DNA from: Hymenochaete sp. R1
Taxonomy: Eukaryota; Basidiomycota; Agaricomycetes; Hymenochaetales; Hymenochaetaceae
Direction: 5' to 3'
DNA: 64,000 nt
Assembly (NCBI GenBank): GCA_019400425.1
Contig: JAFREE010000032.1
Location: 62,001-126,000, forward strand
The translations under genes were made by a program, and so were the position numbers. Shown here one piece after another: positions 32,549-42,378 of the stretch. Position 1 is the stretch's first letter. Each line of letters starts with the position of its first letter. The notes below the pieces were generated by a model, which did not search any database, had not been told where the DNA came from, and worked only from the letters and a program-made list of their open reading frames with translations.

Positions 32549-35500
32549 TCAGAAGAAACCTGGAGCAGTCCCTCCGACTGGTATGTCATAGTTGCCATTT
32601 GTATGTCCATTATGACCTGTATACCCACCCGATAAACAGGGAGCTACCTCAGACGGGAACGGGTTGAATGACCCGGTGAGAATCACGTCCCCCAAGTGAC
32701 CGATCATCTGGAAAGCCATATCGTCTAGCATCTTTGCATACCGGTCTACAATAATTAGTGAGTCAAAGAAAGCAGCTCTAGGATGGGTTTGAGATTACTG
32801 ACAAGCTAGAGGTAACTTTGTGCCGATTTTTGCTAACGCGACGCTGAGAAGTATGCTTAGAACGCCAGGCAATCGCATAGGCTAAACGTTGCTTTACCGA
32901 ATGTATTCCAGTTCTGTTCGTAAGTTGAAAGCATGGATCTCATTACTAAGTTCCTTTGCTTTTGCCATGAAACGTATCAAGACTCTCCCGACCATAAAAA
33001 ACGCGAACTACCACTCATGTTTTAGCCAACATAAGCAATAAAGGGGGAAAACACGTACGCAGCAGAAATTGTCCAGAAGTGTGAGATCGTAGCCGATCTT
33101 CCAAATCGCATAAACTTGTTGAAGAATACCATGCGCACCTTGGAAAACTTTTTGAACAGACGTGCATCCTTTTCGCTTCAAATCAACGTGTGGGTCATGG
33201 AGGAGTATCATTGCACTAGATATGGAAAACAATGAGAATTCAATACATCTCGTTACTGAGACTTTCTTACACATTTGGCGAGATAATTGATAGTAGCAAG
33301 TGTAAATCGAGTACACCACCTCGGATCGGCTCTTGAAGATGTTCTGGAAAGCTCGGAACGAAATTTGATATTAGATCGTCGAGCTCTTGAAAACTCTTCG
33401 TTTCCCGAGGATCAACATAGTAAGCTGTTGCATCGTCGTATACGGGAAATGACATCTCCGGAGCGTTGAGCAATTCAGGATCGCGAGCATAATATCTGGC
33501 ACGGAATCTAAGGTTGAAGGCTTTGACACGAGACAATACCTGCGATTCCGCATAAGCGGATGAGTTTGGAAACGGTATGATATCCAGAAAAGTAAGCTGA
33601 CTATAGCAGATTTGATGTAGAGAACGAAGGAGTCGGTCTGTCCTAGTGGATGATCGAGTAAGATGCCTGGTGAGTGCGACCATTGCCTGTCTTTCGGGGG
33701 TACCAGTATCTAGGGGAAGGATTGTCAGTGTTGATGCATTCAAGACCACCCATTGACTAACCCCTCTTTCATACTGTTCGGTTGTCACCGGAAGGAGCTG
33801 TGATATATCCTGATCATCCAGCGACATTGCCCATCCGTTTCCAGACGCATACATCCTCTCAGTAGCATATGTCAACCAAAACGCGTTCCGTCGCGTCTCG
33901 TCTTCTAATACTGTTTTCGCTGGAGGGATGATAGAAGGGGCTCGCAGAACTTTAGCGATGGAATGGAATGGCGGGCACACGTTCATGCCCAAGGGCAGCA
34001 GATGTCTGACACAATAACCAAGGTCCATGAGCTATCCTGCTATTTCTAGCAAGGGAGAACCCCCTTACCGAGCCGCTTTACCAATCGTAAGAAACATCTG
34101 ACACTCGTAAGAAACATACCAACTCCCTTTGGTTACATGGACAACTCACATCTGACCATCTGATCAGGCATAGAACACAGATGTGAGATAACGTCAGTGG
34201 TACAACTAGACCAGCCTTACCGAGCTTGTGAATGATAAAACCAGGAAAGAACGACCAACGCTTTATTATCCGTGAGCTCAAGCAAACCTAGGAGAATGAA
34301 GTATGGACACACCTTGTTGGCACTCAAACAGATCTTCACCTAACGAAGTGCTCTCATCAATGGCTGACGCAGCATATTTGGAATGAATTTCCCCAAAAGA
34401 GTCGGGTAAAGCCTTCCGTCGTTTATAAGCATTCTGGAAGAGGTCATCTGCGCAGCGAATCTCAGCTGGACTTGACTGTCTTCTGATCTTAATAACTCAC
34501 CTGCTGGACTCTCGCTAAAATCAGGAACGAGAGGAGGTGGTACAGCCTCAGTGTAGAAGCTGCCTGCAGCGCATATGGCATGTAAAACACTCGGATGGGG
34601 GAAGTCCTTGTGACCAGGTGCCAGCGTTAACGATGCTAAGAAAGTTGGGGCATGAAACATCCGCCTTGCATGGGGGGAGTACGTAAAGAATATTTCAGTT
34701 CTGTAAGGTTAATCAGTCATCGCTTTGATTTTCTCAGTAGAAGGGGACGCATAGCGCACAAATGGTGGAGAAGCTCGAATGAAGGCAGGTTGAGTGGCCA
34801 GTTCGGCCATAGGACTTGCGTCGCGCGATTGTAGTCAGCTCCGCCCGTGACCGGGGCCAAGCCATCCGTACCAATGGGAGGTGTATTTGACGGAGAAATG
34901 TGGGCGGTCAGCGTTGACGTACTGTTGGTGAAATTCAAAGGCGCAGTCGACGTGCTTGCGAACGGATTCGAAGAAAGAGGGGAAGGGGTATTCGTGTTCA
35001 CGAGCCGGTCGATTTGCGCATCCTTCTGGCGGAGAAGACTCTCAAGTTCGTCTGTTTTAATTGAAAGAAACCATCAGGTTAAATGCTGATGTATATGTTC
35101 CCAGACTCACTGATTCTGCTCTCAAGCTTTTCATACCGAGTTTTCGGCGCAGTTTGCGTCGACGCTCCATTTTCCGGTACATCATCGAACGTGCATTCAA
35201 GGGGTGGCACTTCTACGCCTGGAGGCGCATGAGCTATTGTGTTCTTATGCGATCTCACGCAGGTTGAACATGGTCTTTGCGCATCGCTTTTCAAACCAGA
35301 ACGAGTACGCAGGGAAGTAGTCTTTAGTCACGGTCTATCTATCCGAGACGGAGGTTCGGGCATGGAGCTCGGGCTCACCATTTCTATAGCCAGCGTAAGC
35401 TGCAGATCCAACCAAACAGAACAGGCACTCACAAGCTTCCTACGCCGACATTGATGACATGCCTTTGCACAAGGATCCGTACAAGGTTAGATGCGAACAA

Positions 35501-35573
35501 AGACAAACTGTAATATCAAACCAACCTGGTTCCGCTTCAGGACTGTCGGATTAGAGCCCAGCTGGTCGCCCAT
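32549..35573 (-). CDS. Zn(II)2Cys6 transcription factor 2, paralogue of gene 1, possibly decayed
   Basis: Fungal zinc-cluster regulator of about 630 residues if intact. Exons in coding order: 35573-35526, 35462-35433, about 35291-35111, 35051-34760, 34700-34501, 34447-34313, 34287-34221, about 34030-33762, 33709-33602, 33539-33271, 33215-33059, 33007-32898, 32843-32803, 32745-32549. The first two exons (48 and 30 nt) match gene 1 in length and phase and encode ACHQCRRRKL. The third should begin KCDA but reads KSDAQRPCSTC, and no AG acceptor precedes it. A second junction between SWFYHSQAR and MDLGYCVRHLL has no acceptor in the needed phase. All other joins are in phase and the fungal_trans part is well kept (LEDETRRNAFWLTYATERMY, QTDSFVLYIKSAI). 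It may be a recent pseudogene, or the assembly may carry errors here. Confidence 0.8.
34145..34187. repeat. Inverted repeat inside a zinc-cluster gene 2 intron
   Basis: Perfect 10-bp arms (CTCACATCTG at 34145-34154 and CAGATGTGAG at 34178-34187) around a 23-nt loop. Beside it, a 13-mer TCGTAAGAAACAT occurs twice (34085-34097 and 34105-34117) with a 20-bp period. Both lie in the unusually long (about 190 nt) gap at the unresolved junction of this gene. Confidence 0.75.
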
Positions 35574-35985
35574 TGTATGGTGAGAGCCAAACGTAGGCAC
35601 CTTGGGCATACCAAGTCCGTCTTTGAAATAAACGAGCGTCGAAAAGCGAAGAGCTAAGAGTTGCGGCAACGAGTGGTTGGCGTTAGGAAGGCATACTATT
35701 CTCTCTCTTTGGCTTCCAAATCGCCTTCTATTACCATACTTTCTAATAATAGTAATATAACTTGACACGTGATGTCATATCTGAGTCTTTATCGAGCCTT
35801 CGTTATCAATTGCATTCATCAAAAGTTCCGTCAAATACGAGGTGCTCAGGTCACAGGTCACATAGCATGCGGCAGAGCAGCACCGACACAATCAGTTGTA
35901 CGAGAAAGAAGTTCAGTTGCAAGTGAGATTTAACCTATCCATCGACTACGTACAAGACCAATCATACAGAGCATACACACAGAGA
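35574..35985. other. Intergenic, promoter of zinc-cluster gene 2 and importin alpha 3' UTR
   Basis: 412 bp. An A/T-rich patch with several TAATA steps (35735-35765) is the only feature noticed. No coding potential. Confidence 0.3.
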
Positions 35986-37876
35986 TCACTGCGCAAAACT
36001 GAAGCCACCCTGAGGCGCAGAAACGTCCGAATGGAACTGGGGGTAGACGCATCAGCACCATGCGGTGAGTGGAGCCCAGTCGAACACTTACAGCAAACTG
36101 ACCGGAAGCATCCACAGCAGGTGCGGCAATATTGGCATCCTCTTCGTCATCCGCGAAGTATTTGTCCATAATATTGAATGCCTTTTTGTAGATCTCCAAG
36201 TTATCGTGCTGCTGTAGATTGTGGATCATGTGCATTCCACCGCATTCTTCAACAAAACGAGCGTATTGATTTACAGCTCCGGGCCCGCCCGCCGTCTTGT
36301 CCATCTCCCCGACCTTCAAGATGTTATCGAGTCCATCAAGCGCAACCTGGATTATCTTGTTGTCCATGGTCTGCAATAAGTCACAGAGCGGTTTGATGCA
36401 ACCTTGTCCAACAAGATACCGAATCTGAGAAGGTTCCTGGAGACCCCCTGAAGTTGCATTCGAAATTGCCCAACAGGCTTCTTTCCTAGTTTTGAAGTCT
36501 GCGTTTTGAAGAATGTTGATCAAAGGCGGTATAATGTTGGCCTCGACCACGGCTTGAATCTGATGAGGTGATCCTGCAGTGATGTTCGAAATGGTCCAGC
36601 ATGCTTCCTTTCGAATCCCATCTTTGGGTGATGAGAGTAAGGAAAGGAGCGCCGCTAAAGCACCAGAGGCAATGACGACTTGAGTCTGCAAGTCGTCACC
36701 AGTGACGATGTTTCCAACCGATCGAAGAGCGGGAGTCTGCACAGAGGTTGAACTGTGCATCAGCAGATCGACGAGTCTCCTGCAAACACCCGACTCTATA
36801 ACGGCTTGGATTTTGTCATTGGATCCATCGGAGAGGTATGAAATCGCCCAACAAGCATCGATGAGTACCTCGTCATCAAGAGAGTAAATTAACTTCGTCA
36901 GAACTGTGAGGGCCGGTGAAATCTATTACCCGAAATTTTAGCCTTCGTCAAGCATTGACACAAGAAACGAACTTACCAATTCCCAGTCTGGTTGCGGATT
37001 CTTTCCTCGGCAGAAGTTACTCAGGGTCCATGTCGCGTTGCGGAGCATGCTTATTTTGTGATTCTCGGTTAAGAGAGTAAGCAAAGGGCGGAGAGCGCCC
37101 TGTTGAAGGACGTAATCTCTGCATTGAGGACTGTCGCCCGCGATGTTACCCAGTGCCCAAACAGCCTGTTCTCGAACGTCCAGCACAGGGGATGAAAGTA
37201 AGTTGATAAACTCAGGGACAGCGCCAGCCTTGATGACCACCTGAGTGTGGTCTGCAGTCCCAGATGCGATATTAGTCAAAGCCCATGCCGCTTCGAACTA
37301 AGCAGAACTTTTTTAAATGTGCCAAATGGAACGGAAGGAAAGAAAGCCGCACCTGCAACATGGAATGATTTCCACGTAAAAATTCAACAAAACGTGGGAC
37401 AACTCCGCATTCAATGACTTTCTCAATAGGCGGATTCTTCTCCTTGGACAACAGTTTACGGAACTTGGTAGTTGCATCGAGCTGACGCTCCGGATCATCT
37501 GAGAAGCAGTCGTTGACGAGGTCTTCTGCAAGCTAAATTTGGACAACAGTAGCCTGAGATAAAGCGCATATATGGGATGAAGAAGAGCTCACAGGAGCCT
37601 GCCAAGCACTTGTGCCTACATCGTCGTCAGAATCCGCTGCAGCTGAAGGCAAAAAGTTCCGTCGTTTCGTTATGTTCTCCTCCCGCTTCTGACGACGAAT
37701 CTCCACCTGCTGTTCCTCACGGCGGCGTCGAAGGTCATCCTGCTTGAAGCCGCCCTTGTTCTTGAAATCTGCATGACGCGTCAAAAGATGATGAGTATCG
37801 AGATAGGCAATCGTAGAAACTATATATCCTCATTCAACGTACTCGCTCGACGATGATCCATACTGCGCGACTCCAT
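35986..37876 (-). CDS. SRP1: Importin subunit alpha (karyopherin alpha)
   Basis: Nuclear import adaptor that binds classical nuclear localisation signals and importin beta. Predicted 530 residues, the normal length. Exons in coding order: 37876-37843, 37768-37593, 37532-37353, 37297-36977, 36922-36092, 36036-35986. The N-terminal importin-beta-binding domain is basic ([20 protein letters not shown], then NITKRR). About ten armadillo repeats follow, with the conserved Trp/Asn ladder in [56 protein letters not shown] and [13 protein letters not shown]-terminal acidic stretch ([13 protein letters not shown]) precedes a short Phe/Gly-containing end. It shares a 183-bp divergent promoter with LSM5. 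Confidence 0.95.
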
Positions 37877-38059
37877 GGCAGTTGAAATGCGATTGGTTGT
37901 GAGATGGGGGCAGAAGTGAAAGAGAAGGTGATGGGATAAGGGCAACGCGACTCAAACGGAGTCCGTAGCGCTAACGTGTGACACCACAAATCACAGCGTG
38001 ATGGCACGGCGTCAACTAGAGCCACACACCTTTCTCCCTTTCCCTTTCAATCTTTCACA

Positions 38060-38551
38060 ATGGCTACTCAAGTATTACCGCTAGGTGAATAAACCCTTGT
38101 ATATCTAGCCAAAATGATGTTTAACTCGAAACATACGCAATCAGAACTCATCGATACATGTATCGGATCTCGCATATGGGTCATCACCAAAGGGGACCGA
38201 GAATTCACTGGAACCCTTCTCGGATTCGATGACTTCGTCAGTAAGTGCTTTGCTTTACAGAAATTCGGTGGCGGACTCACTGAGCATACTCTGCAGACAT
38301 GGTGCTGGACGATGTGACCGAATAGTAACTAAGGATTACACAGCATTCTTGGTGGCTCAAGCTTGACGCTTTTTTTTACTCTTTTTAGTCAGATTACACC
38401 GGAAGGCCGTCAAACGAAGAAACTCCATAAAATGCTACTCAACGGCAACAACATTTGTATGGTGGGCCTGTTTCTTTAAAATTTCAGAAAATTATGGGAT
38501 CCAACTACCCTTTAGTTAATACCAGGGAGCTCCGGGCCGGAGGGATCATGA
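38060..38551 (+). CDS. LSM5: U6 snRNA-associated Sm-like protein LSm5
   Basis: Subunit of the Lsm1-7 ring (cytoplasmic mRNA decay) and the Lsm2-8 ring (U6 snRNA). Predicted 85 residues, as usual. Exons: 38060-38084, 38145-38240, 38297-38324, 38389-38461, 38516-38551. Sm1 motif: CIGSRIWVITKGDREFTGTL, then GFDDFVNMVLDDVTE. Sm2 motif: LLNGNNICMLIPG, joined across the last intron. The coding sequence is split into five very small exons, two of them under 30 nt, so a naive frame search sees only the Sm1 part. DCP2, at 51.5 kb, acts in the same decapping pathway, but the distance makes any linkage incidental. Confidence 0.93.
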
Positions 38552-38848
38552 TTACTTGTGACATTGTGTCGTCTTCCGTTATTTTCGACCTCCCTTACAT
38601 TATCGAGACCAATCTGTACTATTCTATATGTGCTCATGAATGAGAGAAATATCCATCCAAGTGTCAGCTCGATACAAATATATCTATACAAATGCTAGTT
38701 GAAAATGCAGTTTAGGGAAGGATCACGTGACCTTCTTTTTTTAAGAAGAAGAGAATGAAGAATCGATCGCTCGACAATTTCTTTCCAGCTTTCCCGTCTG
38801 CAGCAAGATTTGAAACCTCGCAAACCCAGTCTGAGTCTCTTATCAGCC

Positions 38849-39255
38849 ATGGTCGTGCGCATCCGGTTCTCCATGCATGGCCCACGTCACAACAAGCTCT
38901 TCCACATCGTCGCCATAAACTCCAAGCAGGCACGAGACTCTAAACCCATTGAAACGCTGGGCATCTACAGACACCAAATCAACCCTAAGAAGGACATGAC
39001 AGCGAAGCAGGTCGAATGGAGCGCGTCGAGGATAAAATACTGGCTGGACGTCGGAGCGCAGCCTAGCAAATCGGCTGTAAAGCTTTTCACCCAGGTACGT
39101 GTCATCATCCTCAGCCGCGATCTTGACTGTTTTCACGGCTTACATTCGCTTTGTAGGGTGGTATTATTCCCCCAGATTCCAAGTTTCATCCCAAGAGTTC
39201 CTCTGAGAAAAGGGCTCAGGCACCGGGGCCAGAAAGCAGTCAGGAGGTTCGGTAG
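38849..39255 (+). CDS. MRPS16: Mitochondrial ribosomal protein bS16m
   Basis: Small-subunit mitoribosomal protein of 114 predicted residues. Exons: 38849-39094 and 39157-39255. Family motifs: MVVRIRFSMHGPRHNKLFHI at the start, then AINSKQARDSKPIETLGIYR, and the helix IKYWLDVGAQPSKSAVKLF, as in bacterial S16 (G.YNP, WL..GA.P...V..L). The C-terminal tail (KSSSEKRAQAPGPESSQEVR) is not conserved in bacteria. No separate cleavable presequence is evident, consistent with many S16m proteins whose N-terminus is itself the targeting signal. Confidence 0.92.
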
Positions 39256-39500
39256 TCCTCACACTCCTTACGCCTTGAACGCTTTGTACACTCGATGATT
39301 TCGTTCGCATGGTGCAGACGAAGGTACCATGGTCGGAGCAACGCAACGCTATGCACGGATTGGAATACTGTTCGACAATAGTGGTGCTATCACACTTCAT
39401 TTATGGCTTTGTTCATCACGCACTACGCATTTGATTTTCGCATTAGAATTATCTGCAAATACCTTTCACTCCTGTAATTCCCTTCCTATAGTACATGCCT

Positions 39501-40423
39501 TTACCCGGCGTTAGAGCGCGTCTGCAGAACTGCGACAATGTCCTCATGACCAGCCTCTTCTGCAAGTTCAATCGCACGCAAGCCGTCTGCGTCCTTCCGA
39601 GCGATGCATTTAAGAGTCATTTCAAGTCCGCAGAATGAATAAGCGTACCTTAAGATCTGGGTTTGCGCCCTTCCGCAACAAGAGTTCGACGACTGCTTTG
39701 TTTCCTCGGTCCGTAGCGAGGTGCAATGCTGAATATCCCTAAGGACTGTAAGTCGGAGTTGTAAATGCGGAACATTATGAAAGCATGAACGCACATATTC
39801 ATCCAATGCGTTGATATCCTCAGTAGAGTGTTCCAGGTGATCCGATATCTTCTGTATATGACCTTGGATCGCTAGACCGTGTAACGAACCATCTTGCTCG
39901 GGCTGCCCTTCCTTTTCCATCGTGCTCACAGCTAAACCCAAGCCGCCACCTGAATTGCTTCCTTCACTCTCACTATCTCTTGCTAGCAGCTCCTCAGCCG
40001 ACGGTTCAGGAGCCTCTGTTGTAGGTACCATTGAAGTTTGGCTGGAAGACACACCGAGCCTCCAGCCCAAACTGCTCGCAATTGTCAAGTACCGAGATTC
40101 AGCCTCCACCTTCCCAATGTCCCCTTTCTCCTGATAGATGCCTCCAACTGACTTCCAAGCATCCCATTTCGCTCGTTCCGTATAAGAGAAAATCGAGGGT
40201 CTCGTACTCCGCGGTTCCGGACCATCTGTCAGAAACTTGTACAACCCGTATATCTATATGCGTCGTAAATAAGGGAAGAGCGTTGAAGGTAGGACGGTTG
40301 AAAAGGGACGACCTCCAACTTCAAGTCATTTGAAACTGAGCCAAGGGCGTGTGTTGACCTCAAATATGACGCTGCTTGCTTAAAGTCGGCGCTCCGCTTT
40401 TGAGAAGAAGTGGGTGAAGACAT
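39501..40423 (-). CDS. Acyl-CoA-binding domain protein with ankyrin repeats (ACBD6-like)
   Basis: Predicted 250-residue protein binding long-chain acyl-CoA. Exons in coding order: 40423-40313, 40253-39795, 39738-39649, 39593-39501. The ACB domain occupies residues about 10-100: FKQAASYLRST, LYGLYKFLTDGP (here IYGLYKFLTDG, with the conserved Tyr and Lys), and AKWDAWKSVGGI. An acidic Ser-rich linker (ARDSESEGSNSGGG) follows. Two ankyrin repeats at the C-terminus include YSALHLATDRGNKAVVELLL and GLRAIELAEEAGHEDIVAVL. This architecture matches ACBD6, which in animals supports protein N-myristoylation; whether that holds in fungi is inference. Confidence 0.9.
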
Positions 40424-40611
40424 GGTGGCAAAACGGAAGGTATGCGCGGTCGGTCGATTGCGACGTGATCATCATCGCAGAGCAGAGGTAACACAGCAAA
40501 AAACGATACGATGCACTACAGGTATAGAGGGAATAGAGGTTGCTCTATGATCTATTAAATAAGTAATTTGAGGGACAAGCAGATCATAGTTGTAACGTCA
40601 AAGATTCAGAA

Positions 40612-42072
40612 TCAAGCAAGACCAGCCGCCTTCATTGCCTATTACAAAGTAATGAGCTTGATATCATCTAAACGTTGGAACCATCATGCTTACCTCCAAC
40701 ATGGTCGGCCCAATCTTCGCGGGGCTGTCAGTGACGATAGCACCTGCCTTCTCCAAAGCAGCAACCTTGTCCGACGCTTTGCCTGCGAAGACGTTGAGAA
40801 ATGCCTCGGGTGTCTAAATTGCTCGGTTACTAACCTTTTCCACCGGCAATGATGGCTCCGGCATGACCCATACGCCTGCCAGGGGGCGCGGTACGTCCAG
40901 CAATGAACGCAACGACGGGTTTGGGATTCTTGCGTGTCTTGTTGTATTTTTCCAAGTACTCGGCAGCCTCTTCCTCCATGGTTCCACCGATCTCGCCAAT
41001 GAGAACAATACCTATATTCACAGTTAGAAACAAAGAGAACCGTGAATTGAATTTGTAAATGGAGCGCATACCTTTCGTTTCAGGCTGGTCAAGGAAGACT
41101 TTGACAACATCAATATGTTGAGTCCCGGGGAATGGGTCACCGCCGATACCAACGCAGAGCGATTGACCGAGGCCAACCTCCGTGGTCTGCGCTACAGCCT
41201 CATACGTCAAAGTCCCGGAACGCGAGACGATGCCTATTGTTGAAAGTATGAGGAATGCGCTACTTAACTCACGGAAGACATGGAAACGAACCAATGTTAC
41301 CCGGTCTGTGGATGTGGCCTGGTTGAATACCCATCTTGCAGCCCAGTGGATTGATTATCCCTGGACAGTTGGGGCCCACGAGACGTGATTTGGACTGGCT
41401 CTTCAAAGCTGCCATAACCTATGCGACAATACGTGTCAACCAAAAACAGTGCAAATCATCGTGAAGTTGAGGTGGGCATACTCGGATTTCGTCCGCCTGC
41501 GGAATTCCTTCTGTGATACAAGTGATAAGACCAATCTCGTTTTCGATGGCTTCAATAATGGCGTCGGCTGCAGAAGGCGGAGGGACATAGAGGACAGTTG
41601 CATCAGGTCGGGTCTCCCTTACAGCCTATGGTCGACGAACGCCAAGTTCAGAATAAGTTTTCTTCGTGAGTGTTTGTTTTCACCTCTTTCACAGAGCCAA
41701 ACACGGGCAATCCCAAGTGTGTTTGACCAGCTTTCTTGGGCGACACACCACCGACCATCTTCGTGCCATACGCAATCGCCTCTCTGACATGGAAAGTACC
41801 CTATATGGACCCGTCAGCAAACTTTCAGGCAACTTGAATTTTCCATACGCACAGTCTTTCCAGTGAAGCCCTGACACAAAACTTTTGTGTCTTTGTGGAT
41901 CAGGAGGTTGCGAGCGGTGTCGTCGTACGAAAAACGCGCAGCGGACTGGGAGAACGAGCGTGCGTTGGCTATCATGAACGGCGAGTCAGTACTGCTTTTA
42001 TCTTCAGCAAATACCGGCGAAGAGTATTCTTTACTCGCCTCTCGCCACGGACTGAGCTGCACGACTGAGCAT
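40612..42072 (-). CDS. LSC1: Succinyl-CoA ligase alpha subunit, mitochondrial
   Basis: TCA-cycle enzyme converting succinyl-CoA to succinate with formation of ATP or GTP. Predicted 339 residues. Exons in coding order: 42072-42035, 41991-41853, 41800-41684, 41625-41482, 41418-41292, 41233-41072, 41011-40835, 40782-40694, 40638-40612. The N-terminus ([12 protein letters not shown]) looks like a presequence; using the next ATG would shorten it. CoA-binding part: [20 protein letters not shown] and [20 protein letters not shown]. Catalytic loop: [20 protein letters not shown], containing the phosphorylated His. The C-terminus is AMKAAGLA. The first intron is only 43 nt, short for this genome, so the exact 5' structure is less sure than the rest. 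Confidence 0.93.
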
Positions 42073-42378
42073 GGTGGGATGAAGATGGGAAGGAATTATG
42101 ATGGAGACAGGCTTTGTCGCTAGTTGTGCGAAGTGAGCTGTTTATGTGCGCGTCGGGCTGCTCCCAAGTTTTATGGACCGATCGACATATTGGGACGACC
42201 GCATCTTGCTTCCTCTCGGAATACTGGAGCTCCGTATTCGGGACTTCAAGGACGGAGACATGCGCAGTTAGAACGTCGTGGAAATGGAGGCGCGGTCGTT
42301 TTTTGCTCATTCAAACGAAGCTACATTTACTGAAATGCATTCTACTATAACTGAGTACACCAGAAAATAATACACAAA
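42073..42378. other. Intergenic, LSC1 promoter and MTR10 3' UTR
   Basis: 306 bp between two minus-strand genes. Both-strand open frames here (up to 112 codons) overlap each other and carry no known motif; I see no gene. Confidence 0.35.

Noticed and set aside
33712..33765. Reading through the intron in zinc-cluster gene 2 as coding
   Set aside because: The frame stays open, but only splicing GGG-GTTAGT to CCTAG-ATA gives the conserved PPKDRQWSHSP and QTDSFVLYIK segments.
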